Below the pieces are notes generated by a model that saw only the letters and a program-made list of their open reading frames with translations, did no database searches and was not told the DNA's origin. A program made the translations under genes and the position numbers. 64,000 bases of DNA from Pseudomonas frederiksbergensis (GTDB taxonomy: Bacteria; Pseudomonadota; Gammaproteobacteria; Pseudomonadales; Pseudomonadaceae), in NCBI RefSeq assembly GCF_003732275.1, contig NZ_MOBM01000038.1:62001-126000 (forward strand), read 5' to 3'. Shown piece after piece: positions 7,563 through 15,445 of the stretch (position 1 is the stretch's first letter; each line of letters begins with the position of its first letter).

Positions 7563-8984
7563 ATGAAATCAGACACGCATGAAATAACTGAACAACCCGC
7601 ATTGCAGCGCACGCTCAGCAATCGCCACATTCAACTAATGGCCATGGGCGGCGCTATTGGTACGGGGCTGTTCATGGGCTCCGGCAAGATCATCGCCCTG
7701 TCCGGCACTTCGATCATACTTATCTACATGATCATCGGTCTTTTTGTTTACTTCGTCATGCGTGCCATGGGAGAGCTGCTTTTATCTAACCTGAACTTCA
7801 AAAGTTTTGCTGACTTTGCCGGGGCCTACCTTGGCCCTCGTGCAGCCTTCTTTCTCGGATGGTCATACTGGTTGAGCTGGAGCGTGGCCGTTGTGGGAGA
7901 TGCAGTGGTCGTTGGGGGTTTCTTTCAATACTGGTTCCCTGATGTACCGGCCTGGATCCCCGCCATCGGCATGATGCTGACGCTATTTGCCTTGAATGTG
8001 CTCACCGTCAAACTGTTCGGCGAGGTTGAATTCTGGTTCGCGATCATCAAGATAATCGCCGTCGTCGCGCTGATCTCCGTCAGTGTGCTGATGATCGCCA
8101 GCTCCTTCGTCTCCCCCACGGGAGTCACGGCTTCCCTGACGCACCTACTGGACCAGCAGGCCGCCTTTCCCAACGGCCTGTTCGGTTTCTTCGCAGGCTT
8201 TCAGATGGCGATCTTTTCGTTCGCGGGCACAGAATTAATCGGCACCGCGGCCGCCGAAACCAAGTCGCCCGAAAAAACGTTGCCCAAAGCCATCAATTCC
8301 ATACCGCTCCGGATCATCCTTTTTTATGTTCTGTCCCTGGTCTGCATCATCGCGGTGACCTCATGGCAGCAGGTATCGCCTAACAAAAGTCCTTTTGTCG
8401 AACTGTTCCTGATCGCGGGTTTTCCAGCGGCGGCCGGCATTGTGAACTTTGTGGTGCTGACCTCTGCGGCGTCATCCGCCAACAGCGGCGTCTTCTCGTC
8501 CAGCCGCATGTTGTTCGGCCTGGCTGATCTGGGCAGCGCGCCCGGTATCTTCAGACGGCTATCGAAAAACAGTGTTCCGCTCATCAGCCTGGCCTTCACG
8601 ACCTTTCTGATGCTGCTGGGGGTGCTGCTGCTGTTTATCATCCCTGAAGTCATGACCGCCTTTACCATCGTGTCGACGGTGTCGGCCATCCTGGTGATCT
8701 TTACCTGGTCGACCATCCTGGCTTCCTACATCGCTTATCGCAAAGCAAGACCCGATCTTCATGCGCAATCTCGGTACAAAATGCCTGGAGGCGTACCGAT
8801 GGCATGGCTCTCCCTCGCATTTCTCGCATTTGTGCTGTGCCTGCTTGCCCTTCGGCCAGACACCCGCCTAGCACTGTGCGTGATGCCTGCATGGTTCATT
8901 TGGTTGGCAATCGCCTACCAACTCTCACATTTCAGGAGCAGGAACCAGGCCAGCCATGCGGCAGGGTCACTTCTCAAAGAATGA
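7563..8984 (+). CDS. Amino acid permease of the APC family (CycA-like)
   Basis: This 473-residue inner-membrane proton symporter has about 12 hydrophobic segments. The opening RHIQLMAMGGAIGTGLFMGSG, the segment FAGTELIGTAAAETKSPEK and the stretch SAASSANSGVFSSSRMLFG match the D-serine/D-alanine/glycine transporter CycA closely. Start 7563 follows AAGAGGTTTTGTG; an upstream in-frame start at 7464 would add 33 non-membrane residues with no family match. The 173-base gap after ocd may hold an extra promoter. With the neighbouring deacetylase and cyclodeaminase it may import the amino acid they process. Family is certain; the transported substrate is not. Confidence 0.88.
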   Translation: MKSDTHEITEQPALQRTLSNRHIQLMAMGGAIGTGLFMGSGKIIALSGTSIILIYMIIGLFVYFVMRAMGELLLSNLNFKSFADFAGAYLGPRAAFFLGWSYWLSWSVAVVGDAVVVGGFFQYWFPDVPAWIPAIGMMLTLFALNVLTVKLFGEVEFWFAIIKIIAVVALISVSVLMIASSFVSPTGVTASLTHLLDQQAAFPNGLFGFFAGFQMAIFSFAGTELIGTAAAETKSPEKTLPKAINSIPLRIILFYVLSLVCIIAVTSWQQVSPNKSPFVELFLIAGFPAAAGIVNFVVLTSAASSANSGVFSSSRMLFGLADLGSAPGIFRRLSKNSVPLISLAFTTFLMLLGVLLLFIIPEVMTAFTIVSTVSAILVIFTWSTILASYIAYRKARPDLHAQSRYKMPGGVPMAWLSLAFLAFVLCLLALRPDTRLALCVMPAWFIWLAIAYQLSHFRSRNQASHAAGSLLKE

Positions 8985-9010
8985 TCCATTGCCCACCAAA
9001 ACCTTCACGC

Positions 9011-9045
9011 AAAAAAAAGTCCCGTGACCGAATGAGTCACGGGAC
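9011..9045 (-). terminator. Rho-independent terminator of the lipoprotein gene
   Basis: Arms GTCCCGTGAC (9019-9028) and GTCACGGGAC (9036-9045) form a perfect 10-bp stem. On the minus strand it is followed by eight T (A-run 9011-9018), so it ends the minus-strand gene at 9095-9436. The permease converges on it from the other side. Confidence 0.88.
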
Positions 9046-9094
9046 AAAAAATTTGGTTGGTTGCGGCCAACCAAAGGAGCATTTTTAAAAGCGG

Positions 9095-9436
9095 TTACAG
9101 GCATTCCTGCGCGGCACGTTCGAAACTCGAAGGCATGAAGTTCGACGCCAGCAAGTGGCGCTCATACAAAAACACCTTGCCGCCATTCGGGGCCTTGTAG
9201 GCTTCGAGAACGTTGTCTGCCGCGACTTTGCTCGGCACCACGATCCGGTAGCTGCGCTGGGTTTGCGAGACCGTCGGGTTCAGTGCGCTGCCCTGCAACT
9301 TCGGCACTACGCAGTCGGCGTACTCGGCAGGCGTTTTTTTCGTCTGGAAAGTCAGCGTCGGGGCGTTCGGCGCGGAAGCGCAACCGGCCAGCAGCAAGGA
9401 GGCGAAAGCCATGACAGGAACAAATAAAGGGCGCAT
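9095..9436 (-). CDS. Small lipoprotein of unknown function
   Basis: This 113-residue protein begins with a lipoprotein signal peptide: MRPLFVPVMAFASLLLAGC, with lipobox LLAGC and Cys19 as the lipidation site. The mature part has three further cysteines or aromatic-rich patches (YADCVVPKLQG, RSYRIVVPS, AQECL at the C-terminus); the Cys in YADC and the penultimate Cys could form a disulphide. It resembles short periplasmic lipoproteins common in pseudomonads, and I know of no assigned function. It is monocistronic, with its own strong terminator downstream. Location in the outer or inner membrane facing the periplasm is predicted. Confidence 0.85.
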   Translation of the reverse strand: MRPLFVPVMAFASLLLAGCASAPNAPTLTFQTKKTPAEYADCVVPKLQGSALNPTVSQTQRSYRIVVPSKVAADNVLEAYKAPNGGKVFLYERHLLASNFMPSSFERAAQECL

Positions 9437-9583
9437 TGGTGAAGTCCTGAAAATAAAAAGTCGGGGTCGTTGAGCGTCTCGATGGAGGCGATTTTCCGAC
9501 TTTGCCCGACAAAGCAGAACTTGCGTTTCTTGATTGTCACTATTACTTGAACCGATAGTTGCACCGCGCTATCGCTGGTCAGG

Positions 9584-9988
9584 TCAGCTGCTGGTGGTTT
9601 CAGGAAGCTTGGCGATCACCTTGATCTCGAACTGAAAACCATACAGCCACGTTACCCCGACAGCAGTTAATGTCGGGTGCGGTGCATTACCCCAGAACTC
9701 CGGCACAACCCTCCAGATCGTCTCGAACTTCTCTTGCGGATCGACGATGAAGACCGTTATGTCAATCACGTCGTCGAAGGTGCAACCGGCAGATCCCAGG
9801 ATCGCGTTCAGATTGTTGAACGCGAGCCGAACCTGAGTCTCCAGGTCGGGCTCGGGTGAGCCGTCTTCGGTGCTACCGACTTGCCCCGATACGAATAAAA
9901 AGCCATTGGACCGGATAGCCGGCGAATAGCGATTGCGCTCATAAAGCGCTTGGCGTCCGGGCGGAAAAACAACATCACGCTTGCTCAT
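9584..9988 (-). CDS. RidA/YjgF-family protein lacking the deaminase arginine
   Basis: This 134-residue protein has the chorismate-mutase-like Rid fold (RSNGFLFVSGQVG, FNNLNAILGSAGCTFDDVIDITVFI). RidA enzymes hydrolyse reactive enamines and imines using a conserved arginine in a PARS/T motif near the C-terminus; here the corresponding text is HPTLTAVGV, so the arginine is missing. Start 9988 (MSKRDVVF) has GGAGG seven bases upstream; the longer frame from 10012 has none. It is divergent from a LysR regulator at 10132, which probably controls it. A non-deaminase Rid subfamily or a small-molecule isomerase role is possible. Confidence 0.87.
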   Translation of the reverse strand: MSKRDVVFPPGRQALYERNRYSPAIRSNGFLFVSGQVGSTEDGSPEPDLETQVRLAFNNLNAILGSAGCTFDDVIDITVFIVDPQEKFETIWRVVPEFWGNAPHPTLTAVGVTWLYGFQFEIKVIAKLPETTSS

Positions 9989-10131
9989 AAAGTGCCTCCA
10001 GCAACGGGTCAAAGACGACCCGCAATTAATGATGAAGAGACTTTAAGGACTTGTGCATGCCCGATAAACGAGCAACTGTAGCCATCACTGTTTGTAAAAC
10101 CCAAACAATCCAATAGATATCCGGGGCAGAA

Positions 10132-11064
10132 ATGGACCGTTTCGATGCGATGCTGGCATTTGCTCGGGTGGTGGAAACGGGCAGCTTCACCAAGGCAGCC
10201 GAAACACTGCATATGAGCAAGACGAGCGTGACGCAACTGGTGCAGCAGTTGGAGGCCCGGTTACGCGTCAAATTACTCAACCGCACGACGCGCAAGGTCA
10301 ACGTAACCGCCGATGGCGCCGTCTATTACGAGCGTGTGGTAAGGCTGCTAGCCGACATGGACGATGCCGAGACCAGCCTGTCCAGCGCCTCGGCCCTGCC
10401 CAGGGGCCGGCTGCGAGTGGATGTGCCCAGCCCGTTGGCCAGCATGATTCTGGTACCGGCGTTGCCTGCGTTTCATGCTCGATACCCTGACATCCAGATC
10501 GACATGGGCGTCAGCGATCGCATCGTGGACATGATCGGTGAGAATGTAGATTGCGTTGTGCGCGGCGGCGAATTAACCGATCAGTCTCTGATGGCCCGGC
10601 GGGTAGGCGAACTCCAGTTGGGCGTTTATGCGGCGCCGAGCTACCTGGAACGCGTGGGTACGCCGTCGCATCCGCAAGAGCTGGAAGATTCGCATCATCG
10701 TGTCGTCGGTTTCCTGTGGGCACGCACAGGCAAAGCTGTGCCTTATGCCATGCGCAGCAAGAGTGAGAGTGTCCATATCAAGGGTCGCTATGTGTTGGCG
10801 GTCGACGATGGCAATGCCTACATCGCGGCCGGGCTGGCCGGCCTCGGCGTTCTTTGGCTGCCAGACTACATGTCCAAAACCTACGAAGCGCGCGACGAGT
10901 TGGTCCGTTTGTTCGAAGATTGGCGCCTTGATCCGATGCCGATCTACGTGGCCTTTGCGCCGAACCGGCATATCAGCTTCAAGTTGCGCGTATTCATTGA
11001 TTGGGTCGCTGAGCTGATGGCACAGCATGCGCCTGTCATGATTCGTGAGGCGTCGGGAAGCTGA
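10132..11064 (+). CDS. LysR-family transcriptional regulator
   Basis: This 310-residue regulator has an N-terminal HTH (FDAMLAFARVVETGSFTKAA, then LHMSKTSVTQLVQQLEARL, residues about 3-60) and a C-terminal periplasmic-binding-like effector domain from about residue 90. The text RTTRKVNVTADGAVYYERV is typical of the CrgA-like subgroup. It is divergent from the RidA-like gene with 143 bases between start codons, the usual autoregulated LysR layout. The effector is unknown; the neighbour suggests an amine- or enamine-linked signal. A GC-rich hairpin follows the stop. Confidence 0.92.
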   Translation: MDRFDAMLAFARVVETGSFTKAAETLHMSKTSVTQLVQQLEARLRVKLLNRTTRKVNVTADGAVYYERVVRLLADMDDAETSLSSASALPRGRLRVDVPSPLASMILVPALPAFHARYPDIQIDMGVSDRIVDMIGENVDCVVRGGELTDQSLMARRVGELQLGVYAAPSYLERVGTPSHPQELEDSHHRVVGFLWARTGKAVPYAMRSKSESVHIKGRYVLAVDDGNAYIAAGLAGLGVLWLPDYMSKTYEARDELVRLFEDWRLDPMPIYVAFAPNRHISFKLRVFIDWVAELMAQHAPVMIREASGS

Positions 11065-11077
11065 CCTGGATAAAACC

Positions 11078-11100
11078 AAGCCCCGCCATAAGCGGGGCTT
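11078..11100. terminator. Bidirectional hairpin between LysR and KGG genes
   Basis: AAGCCCCGC (11078-11086) pairs with GCGGGGCTT (11092-11100). On the minus strand the stem is followed by GGTTTTATCC. It sits between two convergent genes and can end both. Confidence 0.75.
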
Positions 11101-11118
11101 GATGTATTTCACACGGCA

Positions 11119-11418
11119 TCAGGGTTTACGCCCGCCGCCGGGAGTTTGCCCTCCTCCTTTTTTGTCTGCGTCAGACATTTTCTCTCTGTCTTCGACCAAG
11201 TTGCCTTGGCGCCCTGCGCCCTGTCCACTGCCGGGACGATTGGTATCGCTGGATTGACGTCCCCCTGAGGCCTGTCCACCTTTTTTGCCGGCGTCGGAGG
11301 TGCGTTGCGGATCGTTCATCATCCCGCCGCCCGACTCCCCGCCTTTTTTGCCAGCTTCGGAGGCTTTTTGAGGGTCGTTGGCAAAATTGCCAGGGTTCTT
11401 GTTACCGGTGTTAGCCAT
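11119..11418 (-). CDS. KGG-repeat general stress protein
   Basis: This 99-residue, highly hydrophilic, glycine- and lysine-rich protein carries three stress-induced KGG repeats: FANDPQKASEAGKKGGESGG, MNDPQRTSDAGKKGGQASGG and a diverged EDREKMSDADKKGGG. It is related to YciG and fungal Con-10 proteins, which accumulate in stationary phase or osmotic stress; it is probably disordered and cytoplasmic. Start 11418 (MANTGNKNPGNF) has AGGAG upstream; the longer reading from 11433 does not. It opens a run of stress-type genes extending to 14610. The third repeat has Asp in place of the usual Gly before KKGG. Confidence 0.88.
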   Translation of the reverse strand: MANTGNKNPGNFANDPQKASEAGKKGGESGGGMMNDPQRTSDAGKKGGQASGGRQSSDTNRPGSGQGAGRQGNLVEDREKMSDADKKGGGQTPGGGRKP

Positions 11419-11705
11419 TTTCGTTCTCCTCATTGTTTCTCGCGAACCTTTCTAGGCTCGTCTTATTCCGAGGTTTTCCTGGATTAAAAGTTTGAACTGA
11501 TGCGGCATTCTTGCGACCAACGGATTAGGGTTATTAGTTCCGGAAAACTCCTGCCGCGGCGACTAATGGGGGTGAGTCAAACGAGTATAAAAATGGGCTT
11601 TGCTTATACAAATTCATGAAAGAAAAGAGCGGTGAGGTCTGGCATCATTCAAGCAGTTGCGCTGAATCATCAGCTCTCTAATTTATCCTGTATGGAGGTA
11701 CGTCG

Positions 11706-12263
11706 ATGACAGAGCACATCGTCCACTTTCATTGCCAGATTGATCAGGGCACGATGGAACGCTTCAGGGACTGCTGCCTCGACGCCATCGACCAGGGCGC
11801 CTCCTCCTTGCTGCTGAATCTCTCCACCAGCGGTGGCAGCACCAATTTTGGCTTCGCCCTCTATACCTTCCTCAAATCCCTGCCAGTGCCGCTGTGCGCG
11901 ATTAATGCCGGCAACATCGAGTCGATGGGCATCATCATGTACCTGGCCGCCGGCCGACGTATCACCGCGCCCCATTCGCGGTTTCTGATTCACCCAATGA
12001 ATTGGTACTTCCCCCAAAGCTCGGTCGACCATCAACGCCTGCGCGAATACCTCTTGAGCCTGGATAACGACCTCGCGCGTTACGTGCAAATCTTTGCCCT
12101 GGAAACTGCCCACGCAGAGACCAAACTGGATATTTTTCATTGCCTTTCAGCGGAAGAGAAAGTCATTGCGGCGCATGAATCCCTGGCCTACGGAATCGCC
12201 CACGAAATGCATCAGATGGTGTTTGCCGATAACGTCAAACACTGGAAAATCAGTGGCGGCTGA
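11706..12263 (+). CDS. ClpP-like serine peptidase
   Basis: This 185-residue protein has the ClpP/crotonase peptidase fold. The Gly-rich turn is STSGGSTNFG (ClpP has SPGG), the nucleophile Ser is in NAGNIESMG, the His is in PHSRFLIHP, and an Asp is in KLDIFHCLSAEE where ClpP has ERDRFLSAPEA. The triad is therefore probably complete, but the oxyanion region differs from the GQAASMG of housekeeping ClpP. GGAGGT precedes the ATG. No ClpX-type unfoldase is nearby; the neighbours are stress proteins. It could act as an ATP-independent peptidase, or pair with a distant chaperone. Confidence 0.85.
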   Translation: MTEHIVHFHCQIDQGTMERFRDCCLDAIDQGASSLLLNLSTSGGSTNFGFALYTFLKSLPVPLCAINAGNIESMGIIMYLAAGRRITAPHSRFLIHPMNWYFPQSSVDHQRLREYLLSLDNDLARYVQIFALETAHAETKLDIFHCLSAEEKVIAAHESLAYGIAHEMHQMVFADNVKHWKISGG

Positions 12264-12304
12264 CGCATGTTCGAGACGGCCCTGAGTTTTTCGCTACCGA
12301 TGAG

Positions 12305-12589
12305 TCAGGTGCCAGAAACGGGGTGAATCTCCAAGGTCATTCCGTCACTCAACGTGAGTTTCAAATCCTTGATAGTGCCGGCCACACGGTCCTTGAAAAC
12401 CGGCTCGCCCTCGGGATCAAGTTCATCGTAGATAAAGCGGTTGCCCTCGAGCCAGCCGATGGCTGTTTGCAGTGCTGGCGTGAGGTAATACTTGCCGTCC
12501 AGAAAAAAACCGGCAAACGGTTCTACCCTTTCCCGATTCTCGACTTCATAGCGCACGCCGGGAGTCATTCCTGTGGATTCATCAATCAT
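12305..12589 (-). CDS. Conserved hypothetical protein, 94 aa
   Basis: This short acidic cytoplasmic-looking protein (MIDESTGMTPGVRYEVENRER, LDGKYYLTPALQTAIGWLEG, GTIKDLKLTLSDGMTLEIH) has no signal peptide, membrane segment or motif I recognise. A GAGG lies before the ATG, and the reading frame ends only 42 bases from the convergent ClpP-like gene. Its position just downstream of the minus-strand stress operon suggests co-expression, but the 115-base gap leaves this open. Confidence 0.7.
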   Translation of the reverse strand: MIDESTGMTPGVRYEVENRERVEPFAGFFLDGKYYLTPALQTAIGWLEGNRFIYDELDPEGEPVFKDRVAGTIKDLKLTLSDGMTLEIHPVSGT

Positions 12590-12704
12590 GATGTGTACCT
12601 CGTCAGGGTGTCGGATCTTGGCGCCCTGCCTGATTCAAGGCGTCGACAAAGCGGGCTCGACGGGACGTCTGTGCATCAGACCTCCCGTCTTGCCCTGATA
12701 CCTG

Positions 12705-13529
12705 TCAAGAAGTTCCCAGCCCACGCGACAGATCGGCCGGGGTTTCGGACGCGGTCTTGCGCATCTCGCCCGTTTCTCCAGCGATTGCCTCGTGGGGCTC
12801 CGTGGTTTCCATCACCTTTTCGCGCACCGCCTCATAGCCCTCCCGTGCTTGCTGTTTGACCTTGCCGGTGAGGCTTGCGCTGGTCCTGCCCAGATAACGG
12901 CGTTCCGTCGCGGTGGTCGGTAGCGCCGCGCCCAGCAATGCGCCCACCGCCATACCGACCGCGGCCATCATCAATGGTTGCTCCTTGAGCAGATGACTGA
13001 ACTGGTCGCCCATTTCATGAGTCCTGCGCGTCAGGCGATCAGTGGTGTCATGGACGGTGTGACTGAGCTGATCGGTCTTCGCATGCAGGCTGTCGCCCAG
13101 ATGCGCGGCCTTGCCCTTGACCGCCTGATAGCTGTCCTTGAGCGAATCGGTGGTGTCGTGCAGACGCTGTCGCGCGCTGTCCAGCCCCTCAGAGAGCCCT
13201 TCACCCAAGTCATCGGCCCAGTCGACATCCGGCTCGACGCGATATTCCCGGGGCGTTGGCGGGCGATTCTGGCTCATCATCAACCACATCAGCCCGACCG
13301 AGGTCAGCACCGCGGGCACGGGATTGTTGCGCACACTGGTGCCCAGATTGGTCAGAAAGGTCGAGCCGTTGCTTTGCATCATCAGCAGCGCCTGATCGAA
13401 CATCTGGCCAGGGGTGAACTTGCTTTCCAGCGCGTCGACGATATGCCCGATGTTCTCCCGTTGCGCATCGATTTCACGCTCGATGGTTTCCGGGCTCTTG
13501 GCCGCTTCGGTTTCGAATTCACGGTTCAT
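12705..13529 (-). CDS. DUF3618 family membrane-associated protein
   Basis: This 274-residue protein opens with the DUF3618 signature (PETIEREIDAQRENIGHIVDALESK cut short here to its region, residues about 12-37), followed by a hydrophobic segment (PVPAVLTSVGLMWLMM) and a long helical, glutamine- and threonine-rich stretch (residues about 115-195) like an LEA or apolipoprotein coil. A second hydrophobic segment is LMMAAVGMAVGALLGAAL. It is the last gene of a three-gene operon and overlaps its upstream neighbour by four bases. Such proteins are seen beside holin-X-like proteins in stress loci; an envelope-stabilising role is inferred. Confidence 0.82.
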   Translation of the reverse strand: MNREFETEAAKSPETIEREIDAQRENIGHIVDALESKFTPGQMFDQALLMMQSNGSTFLTNLGTSVRNNPVPAVLTSVGLMWLMMSQNRPPTPREYRVEPDVDWADDLGEGLSEGLDSARQRLHDTTDSLKDSYQAVKGKAAHLGDSLHAKTDQLSHTVHDTTDRLTRRTHEMGDQFSHLLKEQPLMMAAVGMAVGALLGAALPTTATERRYLGRTSASLTGKVKQQAREGYEAVREKVMETTEPHEAIAGETGEMRKTASETPADLSRGLGTS

Positions 13530-13969
13530 GACACTTTCCTCCGCAGGGCTTCCTGGTCTTTGTTCAACGCGTCCAGGGTGCGATCAGGCTTGAAGTGGGA
13601 AGGCTCGAATTGTTTCTTGCCTGCCTGCAGCATCACGAAGCCGATGACCATCACCACGACGCCGACAATCAGCGCGGCCAGCCAGGGCGCCATCACCAGG
13701 CTCAAGGCATAGACCACAGCCATCAGCAGGATGATGAACCCGGCGAGCAGCACAATGGCGCCACCGGCGACCCCGGCAATCCCTGCTTTCAATGTCGTCA
13801 GGCTGGCCTGCAATTCCACTTTGGCCAACGCCAGCTCCTTGGTGAATAACGCCGGTACTTCCCGAGTTAGCTGCCGCAATAAACCGACCACGGAAACGTC
13901 ATGATCAACCGTCGTGACAGACGGTGTGACGGGTGGTGTGCGTTGCAGTTCTGGATCTTCTCTGTTCAT
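13526..13969 (-). CDS. Holin-X-like (DUF1469 type) membrane protein
   Basis: This 147-residue protein has a cytoplasmic N-terminus containing LLRQLTREVPALFTKELALA and two closely spaced transmembrane helices (GIAGVAGGAIVLLAGFIILL and APWLAALIVGVVVMVIGFVM), the layout of the so-called actinobacterial holin-X family. Despite the name it is not evidence for phage: no lysin or phage gene is nearby. ATG 13969 is preferred to GTG 13972 because AGGAG is then seven bases upstream. Its ATG shares one base with the stop of the upstream gene, and its own stop overlaps the DUF3618 start by four bases, so translation is probably coupled. Confidence 0.85.
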   Translation of the reverse strand: MNREDPELQRTPPVTPSVTTVDHDVSVVGLLRQLTREVPALFTKELALAKVELQASLTTLKAGIAGVAGGAIVLLAGFIILLMAVVYALSLVMAPWLAALIVGVVVMVIGFVMLQAGKKQFEPSHFKPDRTLDALNKDQEALRRKVS

Positions 13970-14610
13970 CACCGTTCTCCTGAGAAGGGGCTGGACCCCG
14001 GCATTGAGGAACTGTCGCCACGATGGTCGGGCGCGCTCGGCGAGGACGGCGTGATGCTGGAGGCCAATCCGGGCGACAGCTCGCCTCCGGGCGGCATCGA
14101 CGTTTCATAAAGTCCTTGCGAGCCATCGCCGGTGAACGTGGCTGTGCTGCTCTGGGCAGCGAACTCACGGTCGGTTGTTGTCGGCAGGGTCGCCGTGCCC
14201 GCTTTCAGGAACCGCGACAAACCAAACCCCACCGCGATGCTGCCGACAATGAACAACCCCGGATTGTCGCGCGCCAGGTCAGCGCCATCGTGCAGAAGCT
14301 CTTCGGCACTTTTGCTGCGCAGTTTTCCCGCCAGGCTGCTCATGCTGTCGGCCATGTCTGCCAGGTAATCGGACATCCCAAACGTATCGTTCGTCCTGAT
14401 CTCGGAAACGACTGACTGGGCGCCTCTGGCCAAAGCTTCAATCTGATCCGCTGCGGTATCGCGGTATTGGCCGAACTGCTCATCGGCCTGATGCCGCGCA
14501 CCGCCTATCGCTTCGGTAACCTCCTCCTTTAAATGCTGAAAGTTTTGTTCGGAGCCTGCGGGATCCCGAGGGGCATCCGGTTGTCCGGTTCTGCTGTCTG
14601 GAATAGTCAT
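13969..14610 (-). CDS. Nutrient-deprivation-induced-type membrane protein
   Basis: This 213-residue protein has a long amphipathic helix (EEVTEAIGGARHQADEQFGQ, then YRDTAADQIEALARGAQSVV), a single hydrophobic segment (GLFIVGSIAVGFGLSRFL, about residues 126-143), and a disordered Ser/Pro/Gly-rich tail. It resembles proteins annotated as nutrient-deprivation-induced in pseudomonads and rhizobia; the function is unknown. Start 14610 (MTIPDSRTG) follows GAGGGATGAC. It is the first gene of the operon with the holin-X-like and DUF3618 genes. An ECF-like box, GGAACT (minus strand, 14705-14710), lies upstream, but the -10 is weak. Confidence 0.78.
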   Translation of the reverse strand: MTIPDSRTGQPDAPRDPAGSEQNFQHLKEEVTEAIGGARHQADEQFGQYRDTAADQIEALARGAQSVVSEIRTNDTFGMSDYLADMADSMSSLAGKLRSKSAEELLHDGADLARDNPGLFIVGSIAVGFGLSRFLKAGTATLPTTTDREFAAQSSTATFTGDGSQGLYETSMPPGGELSPGLASSITPSSPSAPDHRGDSSSMPGSSPFSGER

Positions 14611-14764
14611 GTCATCCCTCGCCTTCGTAATGAACACGTCAGGAAGTGGCCGCGGGGTGTCCGCGGTGGTGCTTCATTGCAGATGACGAGGGTGTCTGGC
14701 GGGGAGTTCCAAGCAGATGATGAAGTGATGAAAAGCGGCACCGAAGGTACTCGCGAGAGCGGAA

Positions 14765-14858
14765 CCTGTGGGAGCGAGCCTGCTCGCGATAGCACAGTGA
14801 CAGGCAACGAAGATGTCGACTGACATGACGCTATCGCGAGCAGGCTCGCTCCCACAGG
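14765..14858. repeat. REP doublet (REPIN)
   Basis: Inverted arms CCTGTGGGAGCGAGCC... and ...GGCTCGCTCCCACAGG enclose about 40 variable bases. Each arm is itself palindromic (GCGAGCCTGCTCGC). It lies in the 362-base gap between the stress operon and the gene at 14973; the rest of that gap (14611-14764, 14859-14972) holds promoters for both sides. Confidence 0.93.
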
Positions 14859-14972
14859 GTTGCGTTTTATTCAGTGGATGCATCCCCTAACAAAAATCTG
14901 CTAAGTTGTACGATGACAGACGAGATACCTGTCTCGCGTCTGTCATCCCTATAACAACAAGGAAAAATACCC

Positions 14973-15404
14973 ATGAAAAAAACGAAATTGCTTATCGGCT
15001 TTTTGTGCCTCTTCAGCGGCTATGTGATGGCAGCCCCTTCATCGGGCGAGAAGGATGTCGCCGTGGCGGTAGACCATCTGACTCAAGCCATGTTGACCAA
15101 GAACATTCCCCAACTGAATGCGCTCACCGCTGAAAACCTCACCTACGGCCATTCCAGCGGGAAAATCCAGGACAAGAAAGCGTTCATCGCCGACATCGAA
15201 ACCGGCAAAAGCGCTTTCAAGACACTGGAAATGCAGGGGCAGACCATTACGCTCTCGGGTGATGTGGCGTTGGTCCGTCATCATTTTTCGGCACAAGCCA
15301 TCAAGGGTGAAGAGATCGTTCCGACGGAAATCGAGAACTTCCAGATCTGGCAAAAACAGAAAGGCAAATGGCTACTGGTAGGACGACAAGCGTTCCGCTT
15401 CTGA
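14973..15404 (+). CDS. Secreted NTF2-like (DUF4440/SnoaL-type) protein
   Basis: This 143-residue protein has a Sec signal peptide (MKKTKLLIGFLCLFSGYVMA, cleavage after VMA) and a compact alpha+beta domain of the nuclear-transport-factor-2 class: LTQAMLTKNIPQLNALTAEN, then LTYGHSSGKIQDKKAF and ENFQIWQKQKGKWLLVGRQ. Members bind small molecules in the cone-shaped pocket; several are annotated DUF4440. ACAAGGAAAA precedes the ATG. It stands alone, flanked by two REP doublets. The periplasmic location is predicted from the signal peptide; ligand and reaction are unknown. Confidence 0.87.
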   Translation: MKKTKLLIGFLCLFSGYVMAAPSSGEKDVAVAVDHLTQAMLTKNIPQLNALTAENLTYGHSSGKIQDKKAFIADIETGKSAFKTLEMQGQTITLSGDVALVRHHFSAQAIKGEEIVPTEIENFQIWQKQKGKWLLVGRQAFRF

Positions 15405-15445
15405 TTTCTGACAATCAGTTAAGCGTTGGCGATCTTGAGGCCCAT

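Noticed and set aside
13526..13969. Phage holin as evidence of a prophage
   Set aside because: The holin-X family is a misnomer; no lysin, capsid, tail or integrase genes are present, and it is coupled to stress genes.
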